Assembly: GCA_023055425.1 (NCBI GenBank)
Contig: JALGPY010000009.1
Location: forward strand, 54,374,616 to 54,438,615
From: Linanthus parryae
Taxonomy: Eukaryota > Streptophyta > Magnoliopsida > Ericales > Polemoniaceae
Direction of reading: 5' to 3'
Length of the DNA stretch: 64,000 nucleotides
A program made the position numbers and the translations under genes. Within the stretch, counting starts at the first letter, position 1; every line of letters starts with the position of its first letter. This document shows positions 10,945 to 21,884 of this stretch, in pieces. The notes below the pieces were generated by a model. It saw nothing but the letters and a program-made list of their open reading frames with translations, did not search any database and was not told the origin of the DNA.

Positions 10945-11434
10945 TAGGTAAATTTAGGTTTGAAAAAAAAAGCCATAGAAACGGCCACACACCTATTTAC
11001 GGAGTGCCCGTTCTCTACTGCGATTTGGGATCATTTTCTTGGAGAAAAATTTTCTAATGGTAAAGTCGATAACATCACTTTTTTGATTCCTACGTTTTTT
11101 CCGACATTGTCTCCCAGCCAATCGTCAATTGTTTTGTATTATCCTTTGGAAAATCTGGAGTTACCGGAATGACCGAGTGTTTCAAATGAGCTGGATTCGA
11201 GAAAATTAGGTATGCGCTTCGATTTCAAGCTACGTGGCGCAGCCCATAGCGCAGCAACGGCTGCTCGGGACAGTGGTTGTAGTAGCGTACGATCCTCTCT
11301 TCGAATTGTTGGAGACCAACGGAAATTGGAATGTGCAAGGTTAATTCTGACGGCGCGTGGATTCCCCACGACGATCGAGCAGCAGGCGGGCAAGTTCTTC
11401 GCGACCACCAGGGCAATTACTTAGTTGCGGCATC
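10945..11434 (+). pseudogene. LINE remnant: zinc-binding and first half of RNase H
   Basis: The 5'-truncated LINE piece encodes ETATHLFTECPFSTAIWDHF (about 10978-11038), which matches the zinc-binding (zf-RVT) block after plant LINE reverse transcriptases. It continues in shifted frames into RNase H, with VNSDGAW near 11340 and VLRDHQGNYLVAAS at 11392-11434. There are several frameshifts and stops. The gene is cut at 11434 by the solo LTR, and the continuation begins at 14432. Part of the coding region is also missing between about 11180 and 11330. Confidence 0.75.
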
Positions 11435-11838
11435 TGTAATACCCCGTCTAATTCAGAAGGGTAAATTAGTAATTTTGAGGATAAAATAAAATTTAGTTGC
11501 GAGAAATAAGTTGGGTAAATTATTATTATGTTTTTTTATAGTGAAAAAGATTTGCGTGTAAAAATTTAGAGAACAATAGAATTAACCCGCGAGAGTTGTC
11601 TTTATTCTTTGTGACCGCGTGTGCAACCACCGCGAGTTGTCGTGAGAAAACCACACCCAATCACTCCATAATCTAGTGCCTCAACCACACACAATTATTT
11701 CCAAAAACTATCTCTTTTATTTTAATTTCACATCAACAACTTTTTCCTTCATCTTCTTCTTCTTGCTTTTCCTTCACGTACAAGACACCAACACCGCCTC
11801 CAAGCTCCACCGCCCTCCTCACACCGCCTCCACTCTCT

Positions 11839-11846
11839 CTATTTAA
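11839..11846 (+). promoter_or_regulatory. TATA-like box of the solo LTR
   Basis: TATTTAAA sits after a long pyrimidine-rich stretch and just before CCCCTCATCCC, as expected for the U3/R boundary of a large plant LTR. The transcription start is inferred only from this position. Confidence 0.4.
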
Positions 11847-12988
11847 ACCCCTCATCCCTTCCTGGCACCCCAGCAGCCACCACAATCACCACTGCCTCCA
11901 TCACCGCCGTAACCATCCTCACCATCTTCATCACCGCCAACTCCTCTTGGCGAGTAAACCCACCACCACCTCTGCCACTTGCACTCTCTGATCTCTCTCT
12001 CTCTCTCTCTCTCTTCTCTCCATCTCCCTCGTATCCTCTCTGTTCTCTGAGCACAGCTGCTGGCCATAACAACCACAAACCACCACCGCCGCAGCTACCG
12101 TCGGGAAACCACCCGAGCACCACTACTTCTGCTCCTCCCCTGTCCCACTCTCTGACTTGTTCTCCCAGCCGAGAGAAACACCAACAACAGGAGCAGGAGA
12201 AACAGTTAGCAGAAGCCAAAGGCCACCACTATCGTCGCTGCCACCGTCGGGAGACACCACCCTAAGCCACCACCTCCACTTCCTCCCTCTGTCGCACACT
12301 CTCTCAACCTCTCTCTCTCGATTCGGATCATAGAAAAGACGAAGATAAGCAGTGGAAGGAGAAGGAGAAGATGCAGTGAACGGAGAACCCAACCACCGCC
12401 GCGCGGAACTCCATGCTTTCCGGGGAAGAGATCAGGAAGGTGGAAGCAGCAGCACCCACCCTTCTTTCTTTGTACCAATGGACTCTAGAAGGTCCGACCG
12501 GGCCATTGGAGGTCTCAGCCGCACCCAACAGTGACCGGAGAAGTGCCCATCAAACTCCATCTCCGGCGGCTATTTCGTCAATTTCACCCGCGTCGATCTT
12601 TGGTCGTTTCTCGCGGTTCTTGTGACGGGTATGCTCTAAATCTCCCTATATTTCAATTTTCAATTTTCAAAATCCTACATTGGTAGCTCGAATCCTTGTT
12701 TGATCGGGCAAGAGAGTTGTTCACCGTTAGTTCATGGTTGGGGGTTAAAAGTGTGATTTTCAGAATCTTAAGGGGGGGAGGGGCTGATTGTGATCAGAAA
12801 AAACCTAAGGGGGGGGGGCTTGTTGGAGTTTATATATTCCATATTATACCTATTGATTTTGGTTAAATCTATTGATAACGTTTTACTTGGTTATGTTTCA
12901 AAATAAAATCAAAGTAGTACTAAAAATATGTTTTGGTAGTAATAAATCACTTTTGGAAAGTATAAGCTAAATAAAATATAGATGTTGT

Positions 12989-12989
12989 T

Positions 12990-13014
<25 letters not shown>
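12989..13014. repeat. TA microsatellite in the solo LTR
   Basis: About thirteen TA units interrupt an AT-rich, otherwise featureless part of the LTR. Confidence 0.9.
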
Positions 13015-13020
<6 letters not shown>

Positions 13021-14436
13021 CACATTTGTTTAAATAAATAGTAAGTTTGAAATTGTTACTTATCAATCTTTTATTAACAATGATTTAATTTTGTTTTAGC
13101 TAAACAACTCTTTATAGAAAATACTCTTTTTACTATTGGTAATATTTCTTTATGCTTTGATAAAATTTATGAGTGTCGGTTAAATTATTTAATATCAAAG
13201 TTATTTCAAGAAATACTTCTTTATATGTGTGTTAATAAGTATATGACTTAAATACGGGTCTTATTGGGCTCTGTTGGGGAATCGTGAGAGTTGGACCTAG
13301 TTATGTGACGTAGTCGAGCGTCTAAACAATATAAGTAATTTCTTTATTTAGAAATAATATTGTTGTAATTAGAAATTTGGTAATCGTTGGCGACAGGTTC
13401 ATAGACCAGGATGACGAACGCCGCAGGAGCTTTACGTACTAATTGCTGTGAATTAATGTGAGTATACATTCCAAGTCATGCGTGTCGAGCTTCCTTCGTG
13501 TCAAACGTGGATTTTATGTTCTGTCTCAAAATTTTATTGTTTATTTGATACTTGTCGGATTTGTTTACTCATTCTTTGAAAATCTCACACGATAATTATT
13601 AACATGTAATAACTTAAAGTGGAAAGAGTTGTGCGGGGAACGTCATTTGGATTATTTATGATTGGTTTGGTCGTTGTTGGCTACGTCCACTCGACCCATT
13701 ATTATTTAGCCCGGTTTCAATTTGCCTCGGGTTCCCTCCTTGTACTCACTCCTTCTGGGCGCAAGAACCCTGTTAGGGGGGTGTCGACACTTAAGGTCTT
13801 GGTAGTTTGTGATGGGATATGATTATGCAGCGATTGGATTTTCCCCGTTCAAATCAAGAATTAAAATGGATATTTCTGGATTGGCAGTATAATGATGAGG
13901 AATTGGATATTAACAATTAAATGAGAATATCAGAGTTGGATTATTGGAATTGAATTGGAATTTTCATATGAGGATATTGGATATGAATTAAAAGTCTGGT
14001 TTTCTGGAAATTTCTGGAATTGTGTCTGAGATTATTTATTACTCGATTTTCTTTTACTTCCGTTGTCATTGATATTATTTACTGTCTTAAATCATTCTCT
14101 TCAGTGTTTGACATGCTTGGTGTTGCTCATTCATTATTTATTGCTGACTTTCAAAGCTGCGATTCTTGTTTCCTTCCCACCGCAGGTCTAGGAGCTGGAG
14201 ACTATGGTTTACCTGGGCGCGAGACTCACTTAGAGTGACTTCACAAGTAGTGTTCAAGTATTGTTAGTTAATCACTGTGTAAAAGTAATCAGATTATTGT
14301 ATAAGACTCGGATCTTAGTATAATGCTAATATATGAGTTGAGGATTTTATTGTTTTTGAGTTCCGCTGTCATTTTTAGCATCATCCTCCCGATCTTCTCC
14401 AGCCTGATAAGATTAGGGTGGGGTTGTTGCAGCATC

Positions 14437-14840
14437 AGTTCCGCTCCTAGCAGCAACATCGGCTTTGGAGGCAGAGACCTGGCTATGAGAGAAGGAATCA
14501 TGTTGGCGTTAGAGTTGGTAAGCGCAATATCATTGTGGAATTGGACGCCAAAAACATATTGAATGTCTCAACAAGGCAAGAAATGAAAATGGTGACAACA
14601 TCCGTTCCATCAAGTTATTAGCTCAGCGTTTCGAGAAGATCTCTTTTATTTTTAGCCACCGTTCTACGAACACAGTTGCTCATGAGTTAGCAAAGTTTGG
14701 TCTCTCCATACCAAATAAATATGTATGACTAGGTTCTTACCCACAATGGGTCTCTCATCTTCTTCAAAATGATGTAACATGGACGACTAATCCCGAAATT
14801 TTACACTAATAGAAGTTGATCTTATTCTAAAAAAAATATA
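14437..14840 (+). pseudogene. LINE remnant: second half of RNase H and 3' end
   Basis: This continues the LINE interrupted at 11434. Recognisable pieces are SALEAETWAMREGIMLALEL (14451-14515), NIIVELDAKNILN after a one-base shift (14525-14560), and VAHELAKFGLS near 14685. The acidic residues of RNase H (E in LEAE, D in ELDAKN) are present. Several stops break the frame. A 3' UTR ends in a short A-rich tract followed by TA repeats at about 14830-14848. Confidence 0.75.
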
Positions 14841-15100
14841 TATATATACTAAAACACAACCGTGTTTTACTGTTCATGGTTGTGTTGTTGAGAGTATCCT
14901 AGTCATAGAAATACTGATCAATCAACGACTCACCCTCTGTGCACCAAATAGCGGGACCATGTCACATCAAACTTTTTCTTACTCTCTCGTGCTGTCCCAT
15001 ATTTTTTCTCACTCTCTACGTCAACGAAATGAATGAAAAACTTGCATAATGTCTCGCTATCAAAAGTCACTAACAATTGTTTAGCGTCATTAATACTCTG
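14841..15100. other. No gene seen
   Basis: The stretch holds an imperfect hairpin (ACACAACCGTGTTTTACTGT and ATGGTTGTGTTG, 14863-14892) and otherwise unremarkable AT-rich DNA between the LINE remnant and a MITE. Confidence 0.5.
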
Positions 15101-15309
15101 TATGTTTCTTTTTAGTTTGACTCTTTCATACGTAATTATGTCATTTTGACTGGTGATTTGAATAACAAAATTATACCATTGTAAAATAAAATTTACTCTA
15201 CAACATCACAAAAAAATTATCAAATTCTTGCATTGTATTATTAATCAAATCACCACCGGGTCAAAGTGACCGGGTGAATAGTGATAAAATCAAACTAAGA
15301 AGAAACATA
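15101..15309. mobile_element. Stowaway-like MITE
   Basis: The left end TATGTTTCTTTTTAGTTTGA and right end TCAAACTAAGAAGAAACATA are inverted repeats of about 20 bp with one mismatch. Size is about 209 bp, and the interior is non-coding. The end resembles plant Stowaway consensus ends (GTTTCTTTTTAGTT). The flanking TA duplication is not certain. The right terminus is shared with unit Y copy 2 at 39014-39025. Confidence 0.6.
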
Positions 15310-15456
15310 AGAAAACTTTTACAAACTCTCTCACACTCGATAGGTTATTTAGGTGGCAACAGTCCCAACGAGAGGGGTTATCAACTAGTGTTTGAGAAAA
15401 AAAAGACGCGACCCGAAAATATTAGGAAATGAAAATATGGCCCCTTCTTATCACGA

Positions 15457-15465
15457 TATAAATAC
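15457..15465 (+). promoter_or_regulatory. TATA-like box at the head of unit Y
   Basis: TATAAATAC is preceded by GGCCCCTTCTTATCACGA and followed by an exon-like block with a GTAAGT donor. The same box is conserved in the second copy at 39204-39212. Promoter activity is inferred. Confidence 0.4.
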
Positions 15466-16432
15466 ACACTTCGTATCACAATTCCATTTTCACACTGACC
15501 CTCATGTACCCGCCAGAATGTTTGAAGTCAGATTGGTCAATTCCGGAACAGCCATCTCAGATCTTCGTCTCAGACCCAAAATCCTCATTCCCAAATCTCA
15601 TGCTCGATCACCTCTGACCTCTCGCCTGCAAAAACCCAGTTTTTGTTCAAAAACTTGGGCTGTTCCTGGTTTCAGTCAGTTCTTGAGGCAATCACCCAGT
15701 TTCAGCGCATACATGTAAGTAAATCCGCTTTCGGGTTTGGTCCAGTTTTAGCCAAGTTCAATTGGGTTTTCGTGGGGTTTCTTGATAATGATCCTGATAG
15801 TGATATTCCTGTAGATGTTGTGAATTTACTCAAAAAATAGACCAGTCTTTGTTAGGGTTCTTGTTGTTTCCAGTATAATATTTGCTTATGTGATAGTCTC
15901 AAAGGCTGTAATTGATGATATTTTCCTTCACCAATTGGCAGCTCATGGTATGTGTTTATTATAGTTGCCAAAAATTTGATATGCATCATGTGTCGATAAT
16001 ACAATTCTCTATGTCGCGTATTGAAACGATATGGACACCTTTATTAAAACTGCTTAATATATACAAACTCTTACAGTAAAGAATTTATTCGTTGTATCTT
16101 ACATTTACTTTCTGATCTAATAAGAAGTCGCTGAAAACTGTGGTGTTTCAGTGAGTTCTCATTTCTCGATTAATAAAAAGCGATGTTTACTTGAATTGAC
16201 ATTTTCCTTAGCTTAATTGGCTTCATTTGAAGAGATGTAGTGAGTATCTTGAAACTGTGAGTCTGATTTGTCTCATATTAAGGATTTTGAGCATTTTAGG
16301 TACGAAACTAACGGCTATTGTGTTCGAGAGATGCTTCAAAGATAATGGTACGGAGTACGGACAATTAAGTGAAGATTTCAGCATCAAATGGATTTTTTCT
16401 TTTTCTTTTTGGTCGGGAGGGTCGTACATTTA

Positions 16433-16878
16433 GGGTGAGTTTGGGAATGCTTCTGCTGCCAGCAAATCTGCTTTCTAACCGCAGAAGCAATTTTAGCGTG
16501 TTTGGTAAAAATAAAATTTCTGCTTTTCCGGACAGTTTCTGCTACCCCACAACAGTTTCAGGAAGCAAGGAGGGAGATGCTTTTCTAGAAAGTGCTTTTG
16601 ATTAATTTATCTACAATCGATTTTAACTTTACAATTTTTTAAAATATCAATAGTTATCTTTACGGAAATGACATGTGTCATATATTTTTGTCATTTTACC
16701 CTCTCACAACAACTTCACAGTTGATTTTACCAAACACAAAATTACTATATCAATATTTCACAGCAGCTTTTACGTAATATTTACCAAACAACATTTTATC
16801 AGGAATTCACAGCAGCTTTTCCAAATTGTTTTCACACAGCAGCTTTCTCGCACCGTCACAACATTCCCGAACTAGCCC
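16433..16878. mobile_element. Tourist-like (PIF/Harbinger) MITE, 446 bp
   Basis: The termini GGGTGAGTTTGGGAATG and CATTCCCGAACTAGCCC are inverted repeats, flanked on both sides by TTA (16430-16432 and 16879-16881), the usual target duplication of this superfamily. The interior has repeated CAGCAGCTTT and ACCAAACA motifs in opposite orientations near both ends. The paralogous position in unit Y copy 2 (about 40160) lacks the element but carries about 430 bases of other sequence, so it is not a clean empty site. Confidence 0.8.
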
Positions 16879-18320
16879 TTAGTCTTTTATCTTTTCATAA
16901 GACTAAGTAGATTCTCAAAAAAGAAAAAAAAATGAAAAAAAGACTAACAGTGTAGTTTCTAACGTCAACTTCAACTTTTCTTACTTTTACTTCTTAAAAC
17001 GACGTGTTACGAGATAAACATGAGTAAAGCAAGGAATCATTTAAAAAAAATAGAAAATATTTGTTTTTAGAAAATTAACATATTGAAAGTAATCAACCTT
17101 TTTTGTCTGTCTGAAATATAAAAAGTCTCCTACAATATAATTAGGTAAAGAAAGCGCAACCTTGTTAGGAGTATAACTCTAATATCAACATACTTGACTA
17201 GATGACTTCTAATAGTTAATTTGTGAAGTGAAAACTTGATTGTTATCCAGAATTGAATCTTATTTGCGTTTCTTTATATTAGAATATCTATTTTCTTCGA
17301 TAGACTTAATTATCGTACTTTCATAAAAAAGAATAACCGATTATTATGTGTTGTAACTACATGGTTGTCATTTTGCAATGGCTTAAAAGCTGCAACAATT
17401 TTGGTTTGCATTATCTTTCTTCAATTTCTACTTCTCTCTGACTTCAGTGATTCTGACTGGGCAGGTTGTCCCAAGAGAAGAATGAGAAATGTTGGCTTGG
17501 TGAGTTCCTCAAAGCAAGATTCACTTCTTTGGCCTTGATGTATCAAGCCCATCATCCCCAGCTTAAACACCCGAAAAAAGGTATAGTCTCTATTACAGCT
17601 TGATTACTCAGCTCATATTGGCATCTCACTCGCTCATCATCCCCAGTTTAACCACAGGGCTCTTTACATTGCTATTGATCAGAATTACCTCAACCTGGTA
17701 AAATACTCATCAACTATCTATAGATGAGGAGACTCGCAGTGGTTTTAGCTTTGGTGGTGAATGTGGCGTTCTAGAGACCCTGCCAGTTGTGCTAGCAAAG
17801 TATTCAAGAGCTTTGACCTTCCAGGTTAGTAAGGAATTTAGGTCTTGACTTGTCACAACAAATCTTCTTCATTTTTTCCAACTGTTGAGGTTTGAGGCAT
17901 GTGGTTAGTATTTTCATAATCCCTCATAGGACATATTTAGCTTCAATCTCCTAAACGTGATAGCATAATCTCTGGTAGGTCTTCTCCAAAACTGGGTAGG
18001 TCTTCTCTAATCTTTATTCTATGATTCTATCATTTCTTGTCACCTTTCCTGTCTCTTCTTCATTTTCTGTCTCTTCATCGTTCTCACTGCTTTCACTATC
18101 TTCATCAGGAGACCCCCTTGTTCCTAACAGTGCTAACAGAAAGTAGCACGTGTACGATAGTCTCCTTACCAACAAGCTCTCCCTACGGACCGCCGCACTC
18201 AATTCACCGCCACCTTAGTGTCAGCAATCCCTCATCTCCATCTTGACCAGTCGGCCCCCACCTATCAACCCACACAAAACCACCAACCACTGAATCACAT
18301 GGATTTGAGCAGCTAAAGGT

Positions 18321-19720
18321 ATATTCATTTCGGCACAACCACCATCACCACCATGAAAGCCAATACCTGTCACCAAACTGAACTAGAAACACTATCTTAC
18401 AACAAACCAGACCCAATACAGCGTATTTAGGTTTGAATTGAGGGGATGCAGTTAGAGTTTGCCGGGAATTACCAACTTTGCCGATGTCGTTGCAGTTCTG
18501 TCGGAACAAAAAATAAGGCAATACTATTTAGAATCTGGATTGGCCCAAAGCAACGAAAATTTCAAAGATTATGCCATACCGGGAAGCCGAAATTGTCAGT
18601 ACAACGATCAAATTGTGTTGATTCATTTCTCAATATTCCTAAACAGTAGCTTTGCCATGGTATTTCTTCTAAAACTAGGTTGGTTTTCTTTGTTGGTTTT
18701 CTTTGTTCATTTCTCAATATTCATAAACAAAGCTAGGCCTAGTGCACTCCAGTTGATGGAATCAGAACCCAAAAGCAAGAAATCAACCTGAAACAGAGCA
18801 TGAAGATGAGAGATAGAGATCCACACCCAACAATTAGATCTGAGAAAAACCCAGACGCAATGGAGAAACTTGCTAGGTGGCAGAACGGCTGACCTAGACA
18901 AACCCAGGTTGAGTTTGTTTGAGGGTGTTGGGCTTCTATTTGAGGGGATTGTGGTGTTACTGGTTAAGTTCAAGAGGGATTGGAGATCGATTAGAGAGTA
19001 TCGGTGGTGATGGAGGGTCATTCCATAAGCTTCTTGTGTTTTAGAGAAAGAGAGCGTTGTGATGGTTTGGCGGAGAACATGGTATTGAGAACGGGTGACG
19101 GTGGCGGCTCGATGGTTGTGAAGTGGTGGGTCGGGACCGTTAGTCAAAGGGTGTTTCTCTGTATATTATTTTGGTACAAATAAGGGTGATTTTTGAATAT
19201 TTGTAAACAGTAAGGGTACTGTATATTTAACAAAATCAGAGGGTAAATTGTGTAAATTACTCAACAGAATTGAATCATGACACAAATGCCTTTTTCCTTC
19301 CATTGTGCCTGAAATAAGATGTTTAATTGATGATATTTGGGTTTTGGCTCGGCCAAGTCCTTGAAGGTGTGCTTTCAAGTCAACCTAATAGATTGTCATT
19401 ATTAATGAACATTGTCTCATCAGAATGAAAGGGATGCACCGGAGCTCCCTCATTATCATAAAAGCCTCTTAGTATCAATACCAAAATGAGCTCTTTAGAT
19501 GCACTAGATTCGGTTGAAGGAATGTATATTGGTTTATCCGTACGGAGACTCTGTAGATGTATCCACTAAATTTCATTGTTTTGCTTCTTCTGGTTAAACT
19601 CTATTTGTGTCACAAAGAGTTCTCCATAGAAGCAAAAGGGTGAATTAGCTTGATACTGGCAGTAGCAAGACTGCATTACATAATTTTAACAATCAAAGAG
19701 ATCAACTTCCACTTCACCAA
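18321..19720. repeat. Unit T, copy 2
   Basis: Collinear with 42117-43310, and in part with 4591-5340. It holds GCAGTTAGAGTTTGCCGGGA (18449), a pyrimidine/purine-skewed segment, and the shared AATGAAAGGGATGCACCGGA block (19423). The 146-codon minus-strand frame at 18707-19147 is not preserved in the other copies, so I do not call it a gene. The small exon-like frame with SLDALDSVEGMYIGLS is at 19488-19540. Confidence 0.6.
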
Positions 19721-19797
19721 AAGATATTAAGAATGTGGCTGCTAAATTGAGCTCATTATGTATGCTTTTGTATAGTTATACTTATGACAAGATTTTT

Positions 19798-21880
19798 TCA
19801 CCTATATAGACCTGTTTGGGCAAAAAAAAGAAAACCCAAAATTATCCCCATCTGGGCATAATACCAAAATAGGCTCGTTTAGAAACCGGGACTTGGAGAA
19901 TCAGTTTCCATACTTATAACCGAGACTCCAAGTATCGATCTCATCCTGCCAACAACCCAATAAGAATCGAGTGTCTGGCTATCGGTTTTAATATCCGAAT
20001 AGCCCCAGATAAATGAATTAGCTGATTTACAGTCCAAGTACTTTGCAAAACCAAATTACTTAAAGGGAGATACGGATACGGAGAGATAGATAGATTGCAA
20101 AATCAAAGTTCTGCATATGAGGATTTGGGAGAGAGAAAGAGATACCTTTTTTCTGAGTGTGAGGTCCCGGAATTTATTGCGGCCGTTAAAGAAAGAAGAG
20201 AGTGAGGTAATGAGTCGTGGAGCAAGAAAATAGGGTTAGGGTTTAAACATAAAGGTTAAAACCGTCAAATATCGGTTTTTGAGTGTATAACTGCTATTAG
20301 GTCTTTCAGTTTCTTTTGGACTGTTGGGAGGATAAAACTGAGACTTGAAGTCTCGGTTTCAAAGCTCAAAACTGATTCTCCAAGTATCGGTTTCTTAATG
20401 AGACCATTTTAAGTATTTTACTTGTGATGGGCATTATTTCTATTTTTTTGGCCGAAATAGGCCGATATGGGTGAAATATGATATGTTGTGCAGTACGATG
20501 TATCTACATTGTAGCATTCTCTTTTTGTATAGGAAGTACCCTCCATAGGATATTTGTACTCCTGGGTATGCCCCTTGTACATATGTTTCAACCTGTTTTT
20601 TTATGCTATTAATATTACCCAAAAAAATCGCAATACTTCGGGAGTCTGCTGAGATTTTCTCAGCACTCTAGGAATTCAAGCATTATAAGACGAGTTTTCT
20701 ACAATAGAGGCAGGCGGAAATCAGCTTAAAAAATATTTTGAGAAAGAGATGAAATGTAAATACATGGAAGCAGATGCATAGCCTATAGGTCTATAAGAAT
20801 ATGAAATCCGTAAATAAACCTATTAATTGCATTAATTACTAAAATGAAAGCGGAAAAGCGATGATAATAATCATGTTAATGGCAAAAAGATCTATACGTA
20901 AATAAGGTAACTAATTGTATCAATAAGAGGGCGCCCAAAAGTAAAATGTGAATACCATTATTGGTAGATTTGTGGAGATCTTAAATAGGCAAACGCACTA
21001 CGTGTTGACTGTCAACACGTAGAGCGTTTGCCTATTTAAAATCTCCACAGATCTACCGTGATGGTATTTACTACTATTCTATTTATATGCGACCTCTTAT
21101 TAGTACTACTTAATACCATATTTATGTCTAGATTTTTTCCCATTAACGCGATTAATGTCATCATTTTTCTGATTTCATTTAGTCATTTACGCAATGAATA
21201 TGTTTATTTTTTTATTTCTATTTCTACAAGATTATGCATCTACTTCGATCCGTTTACATTGCATATCTTTCTCTGAATCTATCTCAAGCCGGTGACCTTG
21301 TCTGGATTATGAAGAACTCGCCTCATAAGCTTGAATCCTTAGAATGCTGAGAAGATCTCAGCAGATTCCTGAAATATACGGTATTGGAAATTTTATTGGG
21401 GTAATGTTAATTGTATTAAAAAGCAACGGGTTGAAAGTTGAAACATAGGTACAAGGGGCATACCCCCAGAGAACAAAAAGAGACCGCCACAATGTAGATA
21501 CATTTACTGCTACCTATAAGATTTTCACCCATATGGGCTTGTTTCGGCCAAAAGGAAACATAATAATCATCATCTCAAGTACAATACCAAAATGGGCTCA
21601 TTAAGAAACCAAAACTTGGAGAATCGATTTTGAGCTTTGAAAGGGAAACTTCAAGTTTCGGCTTTATCCTCCCAAAAGAAACTGAGAGACCTAATACGGT
21701 TAGACACTGAAAAAACAATATTTGATGTATCGGTTTCAACCTCTATAGCTAAACCCTAACCCTATTTTCTTGTCCCTGTCACACTCAGAAAGAGATACCT
21801 TTGTTCTGAGTGTGAGGTTGCCGGAATTTTTCGCGGCCGTTACGGAAAGAAGAGAGGGAGGTAATGAGGAGTCGCGGAGA
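19798..21880. repeat. FB-A foldback, interrupted by FB-B
   Basis: The left arm (19798-20545) and part of the right arm (21485-21880) are inverted copies, separated by the inserted FB-B element. The left arm carries a reversed telo-box (TTAGGGTTTAAAC, 20242) and, upstream of it on the minus strand, the first-exon module described at 24609. The arms contain the pair GAGACTTGGAG / CTCCAAGTCTC used throughout the family. Compare the intact copy at 43385-44820. Confidence 0.7.
20550..21480. repeat. FB-B foldback, about 0.9 kb
   Basis: The arms 20550-21010 and 21011-21480 are inverted repeats with essentially no spacer. The centre is nearly perfect over 22 bases per side (GGCAAACGCACTACGTGTTG on the left), with one mismatch. 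Outward, the arms pair TGCCCCTTGTACATATGTTT with its complement near 21450. It interrupts the FB-A centre between GTATAGGAAG and AAAAAGAGACCG. No protein is encoded. A second copy, truncated on one side, is at 49222-50012. Confidence 0.8.
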
Positions 21881-21884
21881 GATC

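Larger units (their letters stand above)
11435..14431 (+). mobile_element. Solo LTR, about 3.0 kb
   Basis: It begins TGTAATACCCCGTCTAATTC and ends GGGTGGGGTTGTTGCA, a TG...CA pair typical of large LTRs of plant Ty3/gypsy elements. It is flanked by the 5-bp target duplication GCATC (11430-11434 and 14432-14436). Removing the insert and one repeat restores the reading of the LINE RNase H codons for VAAS at the join. No gag or pol frame lies inside, so a solo LTR from LTR-LTR recombination is the simplest explanation. The interior holds a TATTTAAA box at about 11839, a CT repeat (11993-12014), a CCACC-rich stretch (12060-12300), a run of G (12800-12818) and a TA repeat (12989-13014). The gypsy family is inferred from the LTR termini only. 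Confidence 0.85.
15310..18320. repeat. Unit Y, copy 1
   Basis: Collinear with 39025-42100. It starts with promoter-like sequence (TATAAATAC at 15457), then an exon-like block ending in CAGCGCATACAT followed by GTAAGT (15706-15720), then AT-rich intron-like DNA. Further exon-like blocks lie at 17460-17580 (frame reading KNEKCWLGEFLKARFTSLAL) and 17720-17825 (DEETRSGFSFGGECGVLETL, followed by GTTAGT). Frames at the last two blocks are open in both Y copies, which suggests they were once protein-coding exons of one gene. I do not recognise the product. A MITE interrupts the unit at 16433-16878. Confidence 0.6.

Noticed and set aside
11839..12534. Several overlapping frames of 60-126 codons in the CCACC-rich part of the solo LTR
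   Set aside because: Low-complexity, GC-rich LTR sequence with frames on both strands and no domain; located inside a bounded LTR with target duplications.
16433..16878. hAT-type MITE as an alternative class for this element
   Set aside because: The flanking repeat is TTA (3 bp), not 8 bp, which favours PIF/Harbinger.
18707..19147. 146-codon minus-strand frame in unit T
   Set aside because: The frame is broken in the collinear copy at 42515-42871 and in 4534-4848, and the sequence has no recognisable domain.
20242..20254. Interstitial telomere repeats (TTTAGGG-like motifs in FB-A arms)
   Set aside because: Only one or two units occur, next to TATA-like and exon-like sequence; this fits a telo-box promoter element rather than a telomeric array.
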